64,000 bases of DNA from Bacteroidales bacterium. Lineage in GTDB: Bacteria > Bacteroidota > Bacteroidia > Bacteroidales > F082. Below are positions 38,730 through 48,700 of this stretch, piece by piece. Every line of letters begins with the position of its first letter. Positions within the stretch are counted from its first letter, which is position 1. The stretch covers positions 98,316-162,315 of the forward strand of contig JAKIVD010000004.1 in NCBI GenBank assembly GCA_021647205.1, written 5' to 3'. Under the pieces are notes generated by a model. The model was not told the origin of the DNA. It saw only the letters and a list, made by a program, of their open reading frames with translations, and ran no database searches. The translations under genes were made by a program, and so were the position numbers.

Positions 38730-39686
38730 ATGAAAGCACATCCAAAAGTAAAATCAAAATTACACCCACGAAACAAACATCGTGAGCGCTATGATTTTAA
38801 ACTGCTTATTGAGGCTTGCCCGGAATTGGCGGAGTTTGTTCAACTGAATGTTTATAAAGATGAATCCGTTGATTTTTCCAATCCGGAAGCCGTGTTGATG
38901 CTGAACAAAGCGCTTTTGAAAAAGGATTATGGAATAAATTACTGGCGTATTCCCCCCAATTATTTATGCCCGCCAATCCCGGGAAGGGCTGACTACATCC
39001 ATTATATGGCCGATTTATTGGGCGGTAGTAACTATGGGAAAATGCCGGCGGGTCATCAGGTAAAATGCCTGGATATTGGGGTGGGCGCAAGTTGTATCTA
39101 CCCAATCATTGGAAATGCTGTGTATGGTTGGTCATTTATTGGCAGTGATATTGATGCTGCTGCCATTGAATCTGCTCAACAAATCATTGCACAAAACCCA
39201 TCCTTAAAAGGAAAGGTGGAACTGAGATTGCAAGCCGACCCGAAGGATATTCTTTATGGGATCATTACAAAAGATGAACGTATTGATTTGTCCGTTTGCA
39301 ATCCCCCTTTTCATGCTTCTAAGGCAGAAGCCAAATCGGGTGCGGCTCGTAAAGTGAGCAATTTAAGCGGTAAAAAAATCAAAAATCCCATCCTGAATTT
39401 TGGCGGCCGGAATAATGAATTGTGGTGTGAAGGTGGAGAAAGAAAATTCGTTCGTAATCTGATTCGCGAAAGCAAAAAATTTGCCGACTCCTGTTTTTGG
39501 TTTTCCAGTTTGATTTCAAAACAATCCAATCTGAAAAGCGTTTATGAGGCACTTCAAAAAGCGGAGGCAAGCGAAGTAAAAACCATCCCGATGGGGCAGG
39601 GAAATAAAACAAGCCGTATTGTTGCCTGGACGTTTCTGAGCAAAAAACAGCAGAAAGAATGGAGGAGTTTGAGGTGGCACTCATAA
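38730..39686 (+). CDS. rlmF: 23S rRNA (adenine-1618-N6)-methyltransferase
   Basis: This 318-residue protein matches RlmF, which methylates A1618 of 23S rRNA. It has the SAM-binding motif VKCLDIGVGASCIYPIIG and the N6-adenine catalytic NPPF motif (Asn191 in LSVCNPPFHAS), plus FGGRNNELWCEGGE, which is typical of the family. The N-terminus (HPRNKHRERYDF) also fits. A 33-codon ORF ends right at its start codon. Confidence 0.93.
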   Translation: MKAHPKVKSKLHPRNKHRERYDFKLLIEACPELAEFVQLNVYKDESVDFSNPEAVLMLNKALLKKDYGINYWRIPPNYLCPPIPGRADYIHYMADLLGGSNYGKMPAGHQVKCLDIGVGASCIYPIIGNAVYGWSFIGSDIDAAAIESAQQIIAQNPSLKGKVELRLQADPKDILYGIITKDERIDLSVCNPPFHASKAEAKSGAARKVSNLSGKKIKNPILNFGGRNNELWCEGGERKFVRNLIRESKKFADSCFWFSSLISKQSNLKSVYEALQKAEASEVKTIPMGQGNKTSRIVAWTFLSKKQQKEWRSLRWHS

Positions 39687-39770
39687 CTGGCGCGCGAATT
39701 TTCACGTGCTCAAAATAACAAAAGATTGTACCGGCAGACAAGAGAGGGCACGCGAAAATTCGCGCGCCAG
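39687..39770. repeat. Inverted pair of a 23-bp repeat
   Basis: CTGGCGCGCGAATTTT...CGTGC (39687-39709) and its near-perfect reverse complement (39748-39770; one mismatch) enclose a 38-nt loop. It lies between convergent rlmF and the flavoprotein gene, so it can fold into a long hairpin. A third copy is at 41329-41351. Confidence 0.95.
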
Positions 39771-39776
39771 CGGGGT

Positions 39777-41021
39777 TCATTCCGTCTTCATACACGAATC
39801 CCCCGCCAGCCAGCCCGTTGAATAGGCAATCTGTAAATTATAACCACCGGTTTCGGCATCCAGGTCGATAACCTCCCCGGCAAAATAAAGCCCTTTAATT
39901 CGTTTCGACTCCATGGTTTTGGATGAGATTTCGTTGGTTGGAATTCCACCGGCGGTGATGATGGCTTCTTTGAACGAACGGTGACCGCTGATGGTTAAAC
40001 GGAAATTTTTCATCAAAAAGCGGATTTTCTTGCGCTCTTTGGAGGAAACCTGGTGGCATTCCTTTTCAGGGTCGATTTCTAACAATTCAATAAAAACAGG
40101 AATCATGCTGGCCGGCAGCCAGGAGCGGAAAATGTTGCTGACTTTCTTCTTGCCGTTTTCGTTCAGGTCACGAATCAAACGCTTATCGAGTTTTTGTTCA
40201 TCGAGGGCAGGTTTCAGGTCGATGCTCAGTTCTACTTTGTTCTGCTTGTGCAATTCGTCAACAACCGTCCGGCTTAAGGTCAGGATAATCGGGCCGGAGA
40301 CACCAAAGTGGGTAAAGAGCATTTCGCCGAACGCTTCCGTCAGTTTCCTGTCGTTTACCCACACCACAGCCCGCACATTTTTCAGCGCCAACCCTTGTAA
40401 TTTTTGGGCTGTGCGTCCTGCCGTTTCCAGCGGAACCAGTGAGGGCCTGGCCTCTTCGATAGTGTGCCCGACAGCTTTGGCCAGTTCATAACCATCGCCA
40501 TTGGAACCGGTGGCAGGGTAAGATTTTCCACCCGTAGCCAAAACAATATTTTTAGCGGTAAAAGTTTGTCCGTTGGCCTGTACACCTTTTATTGTTTCGT
40601 GTTCAACAAGCAATTTCTCCACCCGGTATCCCACCCGGATTTCCACTTTCAATTCGGCAAGCCATTTTAACAGAGCTTTTAAAACATCAGCCGCTTTATT
40701 ACCTGTCGGGAAATACCGGCCTCCGCGTTCCAGCGTAATATCGACACCATATTTTTCCAGCAAAACAATAATATCCTGGGAGTAAAAGCGGGAAAAAGCA
40801 TTCCGCAGAAAGCGGCCTTTTGGAAATACATGTTTGATGAATTCGGGAATATCGGCACTGTTGGTGATGTTGCAGCGCCCCTTCCCGGTAATCAGCAACT
40901 TCCGGCCTTCCTGCCGCATTTTTTCCAGCACCAGCACTTTCCCGCCCAATTCAGCTGCCCGTCCTGCTGCCAGCAGTCCGGCGGGGCCGGCACCAATTAT
41001 TATAGTATCGTAGTTTTTCAT
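39777..41021 (-). CDS. BaiN/HI0933-type FAD-dependent oxidoreductase
   Basis: This 414-residue flavoprotein starts with the FAD dinucleotide motif TIIIGAGPAGLLAAGRAAE and has GKGRCNITNS, LATGGKSYPATGSNGDGY and the C-terminal ETGGYNLQIAYSTGWLAG, all typical of the HI0933/YhiN/BaiN family. The reaction is not established for most members. The start codon lies exactly where a truncated BRO-N frame ends its recognisable homology, so its promoter may derive from that foreign piece. Confidence 0.9.
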   Translation of the reverse strand: MKNYDTIIIGAGPAGLLAAGRAAELGGKVLVLEKMRQEGRKLLITGKGRCNITNSADIPEFIKHVFPKGRFLRNAFSRFYSQDIIVLLEKYGVDITLERGGRYFPTGNKAADVLKALLKWLAELKVEIRVGYRVEKLLVEHETIKGVQANGQTFTAKNIVLATGGKSYPATGSNGDGYELAKAVGHTIEEARPSLVPLETAGRTAQKLQGLALKNVRAVVWVNDRKLTEAFGEMLFTHFGVSGPIILTLSRTVVDELHKQNKVELSIDLKPALDEQKLDKRLIRDLNENGKKKVSNIFRSWLPASMIPVFIELLEIDPEKECHQVSSKERKKIRFLMKNFRLTISGHRSFKEAIITAGGIPTNEISSKTMESKRIKGLYFAGEVIDLDAETGGYNLQIAYSTGWLAGDSCMKTE

Positions 41022-41265
41022 CCGATGATTCCATTTTCAGTTGGTTACAATTTGTAACCAACTCACTTCCTTCTTTTTTAAGTCTGCTTTTCAGTACTTT
41101 CCAGTAATTATTGGGATTAACACTCTCTGTAAGTACACCAATAATATCAACGATCGAAAAAAACCATTTTTCTTCTTTATCATCCCAATGTACTCTCACC
41201 CGTTGGTCCTGAAATAATTTTATTGCATTTTTTCTGGTCATCATGTTACTATTACTCAAGTCCAA
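41020..41265 (-). pseudogene. BRO-N domain remnant
   Basis: About 75 codons match the N-terminal BRO/antirepressor-like domain: TRKNAIKLFQDQRVRVHWDD, KWFFSIVDIIGVLTES, NPNNYWKVLKSRLKKEGSEL and TNCNQLKM. Homologues continue for another 100-200 residues, but here recognisable sequence ends where the flavoprotein ATG (41021) begins; the frame then runs on uselessly to 40951. The likely start is the ATG at 41241 or 41244. It is a truncated mobile or phage-type gene. Confidence 0.75.
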
Positions 41266-41328
41266 AGTTAATCAATCTTTTCAGTCCTTGTTTTTTATTC
41301 TTCTGGAAATCCCTGACGATGAATAAAT

Positions 41329-41351
41329 CTGGCGCGCGAATTTTTGCGTGC
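41329..41351 (+). repeat. Third copy of the 23-bp repeat
   Basis: CTGGCGCGCGAATTTT then TGCGTGC, in the same orientation as the copy at 39687. Together the three copies bracket the flavoprotein and BRO remnant. Confidence 0.9.
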
Positions 41352-41360
41352 TGGTATTTT

Positions 41361-44222
41361 TCAATAACTTATCCCAAACAAAAACTCATAATTCATATCA
41401 TCGACACCGATGTTGTTGGCCTTTGCTTCAATTACATTAAACTGGTAACTCACCCGAACCCCCAGCCGGATAGTCGCCAAAAAGCTGAAGAAATTCCAGT
41501 CGGTGTATAATTCCATTCCCCCCGAAGCCAATTGAACAGCCTGATTGACTTGGTTGTTTCCTGACAAAAAATCGTAAAACAAAGTGGAGGTAATCCGCTT
41601 CAGGTAAAAAACACCGGGCACATCCCAGTCGGGGTAGGCGATGGGAAAAGCGTAATCGGCTTTCAGGCTGATGAATTCGGGAAGATCAACATTGAAATAG
41701 CCGCGGGGCGTGCTTACAAGGTTACCGAAGATGCTTGTTTCATCCGTTCCGATGGCATCTTTTTGGTAAGCCCCGTACAGTTTCAATCCCTGGTGGCGGA
41801 CAATTCCCGGCAGGTAAAACCAGGCGATGGCACCAAGCTGTGATTGGTTGTTATCAGCAAAAAGCGTGTGCCGCCAGGTCAGGTTGATGTTTTGCCCCCA
41901 CTTGGGGTAGAGGTCTTTGGGTGAGCGTTTGTATTGGTTGTAGCCAAAAAAGCGGTAAACCGGCGTTGTGTAATTGGCCTGCTTAAAATCATACTTGCTG
42001 TTCGCATCCATCTTTCGGAAAATCTGGTCAATGCCCACCGATGGCTCGATACCCTTGATCCATTTGCTGCTGGTGAAGGTCAGTGGCAGGTTGACATCCA
42101 GCGAAAGGGTGGTTTCCATCCAGTGAAGCGATTCGATATTCCCTAAACTATCCTGCACATTTGCCCGGCGCCCGCCATAATCCACAGCCATTTTAAGTAT
42201 CGGGTACCAGCCGTAATAATCGAAGCCGAATTTAACTTTTCCTGTTTGCTCATTGGGGTCGTACAAATAAGCCAAAGTGGTAACCGCCGTACTCAATTTG
42301 TTTTGCGATAAGAGGGTTGCCCCCGGATACAAACTGAAATTATCAACATCCACCGACAAAGGCATCCAAGAGTGCAGGTTGAAGAGATGACCGGCTTTGC
42401 TGTATTTATTGGTGGGATACTCTTTGTTGGGTTTGATGGTGTCCTCCAGGATGAAAGTTTCGGGTGTTACCAGCTTGTCCGCAAGATATTGGTGGGGATT
42501 GGCTTTCGGGCTGAAAGTAAGAAAGTCTGCCGGCTTGAAACCCATTTTTGCCGCCCGGTAGCCATCGGCGGTGTAATTGGAAAAATACAGCGTTTTGCCA
42601 TCCGCTGAAAAAGAAGCATGCACAGCCCCGAAACGGGCATCGGCCACCCGGTAGATCTGCCGGTTGACCAAATGCAGGGCATACAAATTGTCTTTCCCTT
42701 CGTAAGCCCCGGTATAAACGATCCAGTTTCCATGCATCACCGGCCATTTGATTTCGGTAAATGAGAAAGGCAAAACGTATTCAACTTCCCAGTTTTTGGT
42801 GTGAATCTTTGCAAGGGATTTCCCGTTTTTCCCCATTACCATGGCCACGATAAAAGCATCCTTATCCGACCAATGCGGGGTCATGAAAAACAGGTTGTCT
42901 TCGGTAGCGATTTCCTGTAAAACCTCTCCGCTTTCCGCGTCAAGAATGTGCAGGGAATATTGGCTTTCGTTACTCACATGAACCGTAACAATCCGCTTCC
43001 CGTCGTGGGAAAGTGCCGGTGCAAAATAGCGGCTGCGTTTGGTCAGTTTTTTTTGTTTCCCGGTTTTCAGGTTGTAGGTTTTGATCACCGAATAATTGCG
43101 CATGCTCCAGCGCGGGTCGAAGGTTTTTTCGTTCCAGCAAATTACACTGTCGGAGAACGATAAGGAATTCCTGAAATCAAAGCCGGGTGTGAACAGGCGT
43201 TTTTCTTTGCCGTCAGGGGATATTTTCACAAAACGGTTGATGTCGTCAATACCGGTTTTTTCAGTAATTACACTGCCATCGGACAAAGCCACCGGAAATA
43301 AATAATTGGTAAAAAAACGGCTTTGGGGAGAGAGTGTTTCAAATTGTTCGTCCAGTTCCGGCGTGTCGATTGCAGCCCATTCGGCCTGTAAAGTCTTCAT
43401 CGTATGTTTATAAAACGGCACTTTCCACAAGCCGGTTTTTTTATGGATGGCACTGTTCACCGGAACGATCATCCAGGGGCGGCGGGCCACCCGGTCGAGG
43501 GCAAAATCCCAGAGTTCGATGCCATATTCTTCCACGCCTTTGGCCACCAATTGGTAACCGAGGGTGTAATGGTCGGGCACAAAATCGCGGAAGCTGCCAA
43601 AAATGGCCTTGTCGTATTTGTAGATTTTCTTTTCAAGTACCTGGGCTTTCAACGGGTAGATAAATTTGGGCTCCCGTCCCCTGCCGCTTTTGCTGTACAG
43701 GGTTTCGCTGAGTACGGCATCGCCTTCAATAAACCAAAAAGGCAGATACAATCCCATCACGGCAGCCAGTGCCTGCTCGCCAAAAATATAATACATCACT
43801 TTGGTCATGGCCTGCCGCATCTGGTTGATTTGCACCACATGCCGGTATTCGTGCAAAGCCAGTTGGTCGGGCCAGGGCTGTGGGTAAATATCCTGAGGCG
43901 GCATTTCGTAAAACTCGCTGCGCATGGGCGCGATGGCCACCAGGGCATTGGAAGTAGTGGTTTGGTTGTGCAAAATCACCGACACCCTTTTCCTGGTTTC
44001 AGAATAGGGTTCTGCCACAAAAGGACTGGTCATCTCGAGGGTGTTGATGTAATATTGGGCCACGCTTTCGTAGCCTTGCGGGAAAATCAACTGGAAATTT
44101 TCCGTTTTAATCTGCTTCCATTTTACCGAAGCCGGATCCTGTCCCGTGAGGAAATACTGTGGATGAGCTTCTTCCGCAAGAAGCAAGGTGAGCAGGACAA
44201 GAAAAACTCCGGTTTTCAGCAT
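41361..44222 (-). CDS. Large envelope protein: gluzincin, TolB-like propeller, beta-barrel
   Basis: This protein of about 953 residues has a signal peptide (MLKTGVFLVLLTLLLAEEA). Residues 30-300 resemble a peptidase-MA/M1-like gluzincin with a zinc motif HEYRH (about residues 124-128) and a third-ligand Glu in FWFIEGDA 42 residues later. Residues about 320-620 contain WD40/TolB-like strands (SHDGKRIVTVHV, SADGKTLYFSNYT). The C-terminal 300 residues have alternating strands ending in a terminal aromatic (FLFGISY), as in an outer-membrane beta-barrel. It may be a barrel-anchored surface or periplasmic protease; the combination is not a characterised enzyme to my knowledge. An ATG 12 bp upstream (44234) is also possible. 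Confidence 0.7.
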   Translation of the reverse strand: MLKTGVFLVLLTLLLAEEAHPQYFLTGQDPASVKWKQIKTENFQLIFPQGYESVAQYYINTLEMTSPFVAEPYSETRKRVSVILHNQTTTSNALVAIAPMRSEFYEMPPQDIYPQPWPDQLALHEYRHVVQINQMRQAMTKVMYYIFGEQALAAVMGLYLPFWFIEGDAVLSETLYSKSGRGREPKFIYPLKAQVLEKKIYKYDKAIFGSFRDFVPDHYTLGYQLVAKGVEEYGIELWDFALDRVARRPWMIVPVNSAIHKKTGLWKVPFYKHTMKTLQAEWAAIDTPELDEQFETLSPQSRFFTNYLFPVALSDGSVITEKTGIDDINRFVKISPDGKEKRLFTPGFDFRNSLSFSDSVICWNEKTFDPRWSMRNYSVIKTYNLKTGKQKKLTKRSRYFAPALSHDGKRIVTVHVSNESQYSLHILDAESGEVLQEIATEDNLFFMTPHWSDKDAFIVAMVMGKNGKSLAKIHTKNWEVEYVLPFSFTEIKWPVMHGNWIVYTGAYEGKDNLYALHLVNRQIYRVADARFGAVHASFSADGKTLYFSNYTADGYRAAKMGFKPADFLTFSPKANPHQYLADKLVTPETFILEDTIKPNKEYPTNKYSKAGHLFNLHSWMPLSVDVDNFSLYPGATLLSQNKLSTAVTTLAYLYDPNEQTGKVKFGFDYYGWYPILKMAVDYGGRRANVQDSLGNIESLHWMETTLSLDVNLPLTFTSSKWIKGIEPSVGIDQIFRKMDANSKYDFKQANYTTPVYRFFGYNQYKRSPKDLYPKWGQNINLTWRHTLFADNNQSQLGAIAWFYLPGIVRHQGLKLYGAYQKDAIGTDETSIFGNLVSTPRGYFNVDLPEFISLKADYAFPIAYPDWDVPGVFYLKRITSTLFYDFLSGNNQVNQAVQLASGGMELYTDWNFFSFLATIRLGVRVSYQFNVIEAKANNIGVDDMNYEFLFGISY

Positions 44223-44441
44223 GGCTTTTTCCATGGGTCCAAAAGTAGCACTTTGGGGCTAATGGAAGGCTTAGCTTAAAGACGGTGTATAAACCAACGA
44301 ACTTAATTTGCTTGACGGGCCAGCCGGCAGCCGACAACTTCGCTATCTTTGCCGGGCCGGAATGCTATAGAGCAAACACGATTAAAATAAAAAGACGTCT
44401 CCCTGTTCGCGCAGGGGAATGACTTGTGAAAATTTTAACAG

Positions 44442-45296
44442 ATGAAAATATTTCAAATTGGTTTAGTGGCAGGGTTTGCTTTCCTGCTGGTTTCGTTTAC
44501 AGTCTGTGCACAGGGTGACATCATCAGCGCAGCCGATTTTACCGAACTGCAAAACACAGACAATAACCTGGTGGTTATAGATGCGGGAAAAGCCGAAAAT
44601 TACACCAAAAGCCATATTAAAGATGCCATCAACATCCCGGCAGGGGAATTGAACCGGGAAGATGGAAAGGTACATGGGTTATTGAAAAGTCCTGCAGAGT
44701 TGGCCAAACTGCTCGGCGCAAATGGTGTGCGCGAATCAAATACAATAGTTGTGTATGATGAGGGGTCGCAAAAATATGCATCCCGCTTTTACTGGGTGTT
44801 GAAATACCTGGGTGCCAGCAAGGTAAAGTTGCTCCATCAGGACAAAAAGGCGTTCAAAAAATCGAAGGTGCCCCTCTCTTCGCATCTGGCACAGGAGAAG
44901 TCTGCGGTGGTGTTTGCACCGCGGGTAAATGAAGGGGTGCTTGCTGGTGCCGGCTACCTGAAGAGCGGAAAACCAGCGATTGTTGATGCACGAAGTGAGG
45001 AAGAGTTCGATGGTTCGTCGGGCTACAGCAAAGGGCATATTCCCGGCGCTGTTCGTTTAAATTATCAATGCCTGCTGGATGATGGAGGTGCATTTTTGCC
45101 AAAACGAAAAATGGAGGCAGTGGTAAAAAAATATGGCTTTACGGCCGAAACACAAATGGCGGTTTATTGCCGCAGCGGAGTGAGGGCTTCTGTTGTGTAT
45201 GCGGCATTTGTAAACGTGCTTGGCTTTAAAAATGTTCAGGTTTATGATGGCTCCTATCTTGAATGGGAAGCCAACGGCAACAAAGTGGTCAAGTAG
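44442..45296 (+). CDS. Periplasmic two-domain rhodanese (sulfurtransferase)
   Basis: This 284-residue protein has a signal peptide ending near TVCAQGD and two rhodanese domains. The first is inactive (VVYDEGSQKYASR, no Cys); the second has the catalytic loop VYCRSGVRAS with Cys243. This is the thiosulfate/3-mercaptopyruvate sulfurtransferase layout. The CRSGVR loop differs from both the CRKGVT (thiosulfate) and CGSGVT (mercaptopyruvate) types. It would move sulfane sulfur in the periplasm, and it lies only 4 kb before the sulfur locus. Confidence 0.88.
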   Translation: MKIFQIGLVAGFAFLLVSFTVCAQGDIISAADFTELQNTDNNLVVIDAGKAENYTKSHIKDAINIPAGELNREDGKVHGLLKSPAELAKLLGANGVRESNTIVVYDEGSQKYASRFYWVLKYLGASKVKLLHQDKKAFKKSKVPLSSHLAQEKSAVVFAPRVNEGVLAGAGYLKSGKPAIVDARSEEEFDGSSGYSKGHIPGAVRLNYQCLLDDGGAFLPKRKMEAVVKKYGFTAETQMAVYCRSGVRASVVYAAFVNVLGFKNVQVYDGSYLEWEANGNKVVK

Positions 45297-45719
45297 GGTT
45301 TCTTTCAGGTTTGTGGCTTCAGGAAAAAAAACATTTTGAAATTTAGCTCCTGACCTTCTGCTCAGAAAATTTTTCCGAAGTCCCGAACCTGCCCCTGCGG
45401 AAAAGTTTGACCGGGGAATGGCCTCTAATGCACATTTTTGTATTTTTGTCAGGTTTAAGATGATTACTTTTGTTTAAACAGGCAGGGATAAGTCGCCGCA
45501 AATAATTACAAACAGGCTAAATTCAAGAGTTTAGAATTGCCGGATTAAAACCTTTGGATAGGTAAAACTTTTTGAAAAACGGAATACAAGCGCTTAAATT
45601 CTTTTAATTCTACATGTGCGCAGCTCCAAAATAGTTTTTAATGGAGCAAGCCATTGTTATTCCCCGGGACAGATACAAACGCATAAATGCAATTATTTAC
45701 TTGACTAATATTATAAGCA
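45297..45719. promoter_or_regulatory. Intergenic region with promoter-like boxes
   Basis: A 423-bp gap without a gene. TATTTTTG (45441-45448) and TACTTTTG (45465-45472) match the -7 consensus and could drive the large surface-protein gene with a long leader of about 250 nt. No hairpin RNA was recognised. Confidence 0.45.
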
Positions 45720-48700
45720 ATGATGACAATGAAAAACACAATCTTAAGCCTGCTGATTCTTTTGGCATTTGTTATTTCGTCTGTAACAAATGCGCAGACA
45801 CAGCAGGTTAAAAAACGACTTCAAAAGCAGGAGGAAACAACCTTCTTCAGTATTCAGAAATCATTTAACGATTACTGGGCGCCTTATAATGTAAAAAACG
45901 GTTATTACACCGAAAACGGGATTAAGAAAAAAGCAGCCGGATGGAAACAGTTCCGGCGCTGGGAATGGTATTGGAATGTCCGTGTTGACCCCACCACAGG
46001 GAGGTTCCCGACAATTAGTGCCGCCGATGTCCGCAAGCAAATGTTTAGGCCCCCGAATAATGGGGCCATGGCTGCTACCGGTAACTGGACAAGCATGGGG
46101 CCTTCTTCTACAACCGGTGGATACGCAGGTCTGGGCAGGTTGAATTGTGTGGCGTTCAGGTCGGGCGACAACAACACAATTTATACGGGTTCTCCTTCCG
46201 GGGGCTTATGGAAAACCACTGACGGAGGGTCGAACTGGACTTCTTTAACAGATGCAAACGATGTGCTCGGCGTGAGCGACGCCATTGTAATTGCCGGTGC
46301 TACACCTGCCACCGATATCGTTTATATTGGCACCGGCGACCGCGACGGCGGAAGCATGTGGACTCTCGGAGGCGGACAATCCAACGACAATAACAGCATC
46401 GGGGTACTCAAGTCAACGGACGGTGGAACGACTTGGGCCACCACAGGCCTGACCTTCACGGCAAGCCAGAAAAGAACCATCAACCGGATGCTCGTCAACC
46501 CAACTGATAACACGATGCTTTACGCAGCTACTTCGGTGGGTTTATACCAAACAACAGATGCCGGAGTTAACTGGTCGCAACTGGTCGCAACAGAATATGT
46601 TGACATCAAATACAAACCCGGCGACAACCAAACAATGTATGGATCCACGAGAACCGGGAAAATTTACAGATCGACGAACGCCGGTACTACCTGGACCAAT
46701 ACAATTGACACCTACGCAGCAGGTGGCCGCCGGGTTGACATTGCTGTAAGTGCAAATCAGCCTACATGGGTTTATGCGATTATTACAAATTCATCCGGAG
46801 CGCTTCATGGCATTTACAAATCAACGGATAGCGGCGCATCTTTTAGCCTGGTTTACAATGGAACTAATCTTTTGGGTTGGAATTGTGATGGTAGTGGCAC
46901 TACGGGTCAGGGTAATTACGACTTGTGTATCGCTTCCGATCCCAATGATGCCAATGTTGTTTTTATAGGTGGGGTGAACACCTGGAAATCTTCTGACGGT
47001 GGCTCTACCTGGAGTATCACCAATGTTTGGTCGGGTAACTGCGGCGGAACGGCTACTGAAGTACATGCCGACAAACATTTTCTGGCCTTTCAGGATGGAA
47101 CATCCACACTTTTTGAATGTAATGATGGCGGACTTTATAAAACTTCCAATGGTGGAACCACATGGTCGCATGTTGGAAACGGGCTTGTGATAAGTCAGAT
47201 GTACCGTCTTGGTGTGGCACAAACAGTTTCTAACGATGTAATTGCCGGCCTGCAAGATAATGGTACCAAGGCCATGCTCGGTGGAACGTGGAGCGATGTT
47301 ATCGGTGGCGATGGGATGGAATGTGCGATAGATTATACCAACGAAAACACGCAATACGGGGAACTTTATTATGGTGATTTGAAACGTACAACCAACCACT
47401 GGGCTTCATATTCAACAATCACAACCGGACTAACAGGAAACGCCTGGTGGGTAATGCCATTCGTACTTGATCCCAATGTGAATACCACTATTTATGCAGG
47501 CCTGCAAGATGTCTTTAAATCGACCAACCAGGGTACTTCCTGGACAAAGATTAGTTCTTGGGCCGGAAGCTCACTCAGAAGTTTGGCCGTGGCCCCCTCT
47601 AATTCAAGTTACATTTACGCGGCAACACAGACCATCTTGTACCGTACAACCGATGGAGGGTCTTCCTGGTCGAACATTACCGGGGCGCTACCTGTCGGTT
47701 CTTCTTCAATTACTTACATCGCGGTAAAGGATGACGACCCAAACACCGTGTGGGTTTCCATGGGACAGTACAATTCGGATGGTGTGTACCAAACAACTGA
47801 TGGCGGAACAACCTGGACAAATATTTCGGCAGGCCTGCCCACAATTCCTGTCATGTGTGTCGTCCAAAATACGCAAAATACAGCACAGGTCGAGCTTTAT
47901 GCCGGTACTGACGTTGGTGTGTACGTGAAAGTCGGGGGAACAAACTGGGCACTTTTCAGTACCGGACTCCCCAATGTTGTAGTGAACGAGTTGGAGATCT
48001 ATTACAATAGTGGTACGCCTTCGCTTAGCAGAATTCGTGCTGCTACTTCAGGAAGGGGATTGTGGGAATCGGAACTCTATTCTCCCCCTAATTCACCCCC
48101 TGTTGCAGATTTTACCGCTGATGCTACAAGCCCGGGAGTCGGGCAGACGGTAACTTTTACCGATCAGTCTTCAAACGTACCCACTTCCTGGTCCTGGGTT
48201 TTCACCCCTTCAACGGTGAGTTTCGTCGGCGGTACGAGTGCAACATCACAAAATCCGCAGGTTCAGTTTAATGCAACAGGAAACTATACCGTGCAACTCA
48301 CTGCCACCAATGCTTATGGCAGCGACATCAATAACAAAACGGACTACATCAGTGTATCGTCGCTTTTGAGTTATTGTGCTGCTGGTGCCGGAACTACTTT
48401 TGAGTATATCAGTAATGTACAATTAGGAACAATAAACAATAGCTCAGGTTCCAGTGGTTATGCCGATTATACGGGTATCTCGACCGACCTGACTATCAAT
48501 CAGACGTACAATATTACTGTTTCGAATGGGCAAATTGATACTAATGATGATTTAGGTATCTGGATTGACTGGAACCGTGATGGGGTCTTTTCTGACCCGG
48601 CTGAAAAGATAGTGTGCGAAATAGATGGTGATGGACAGGGCACATTTTCTTTTACGGTACCCGTAAATGCCTTATTGGGCGCTACCACGATGCGCATCAG

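Noticed and set aside
43404..44279. Plus-strand frame of 291 codons opposite the gluzincin/propeller gene
   Set aside because: Fully antisense to a gene with a signal peptide and zinc motif; no independent support.
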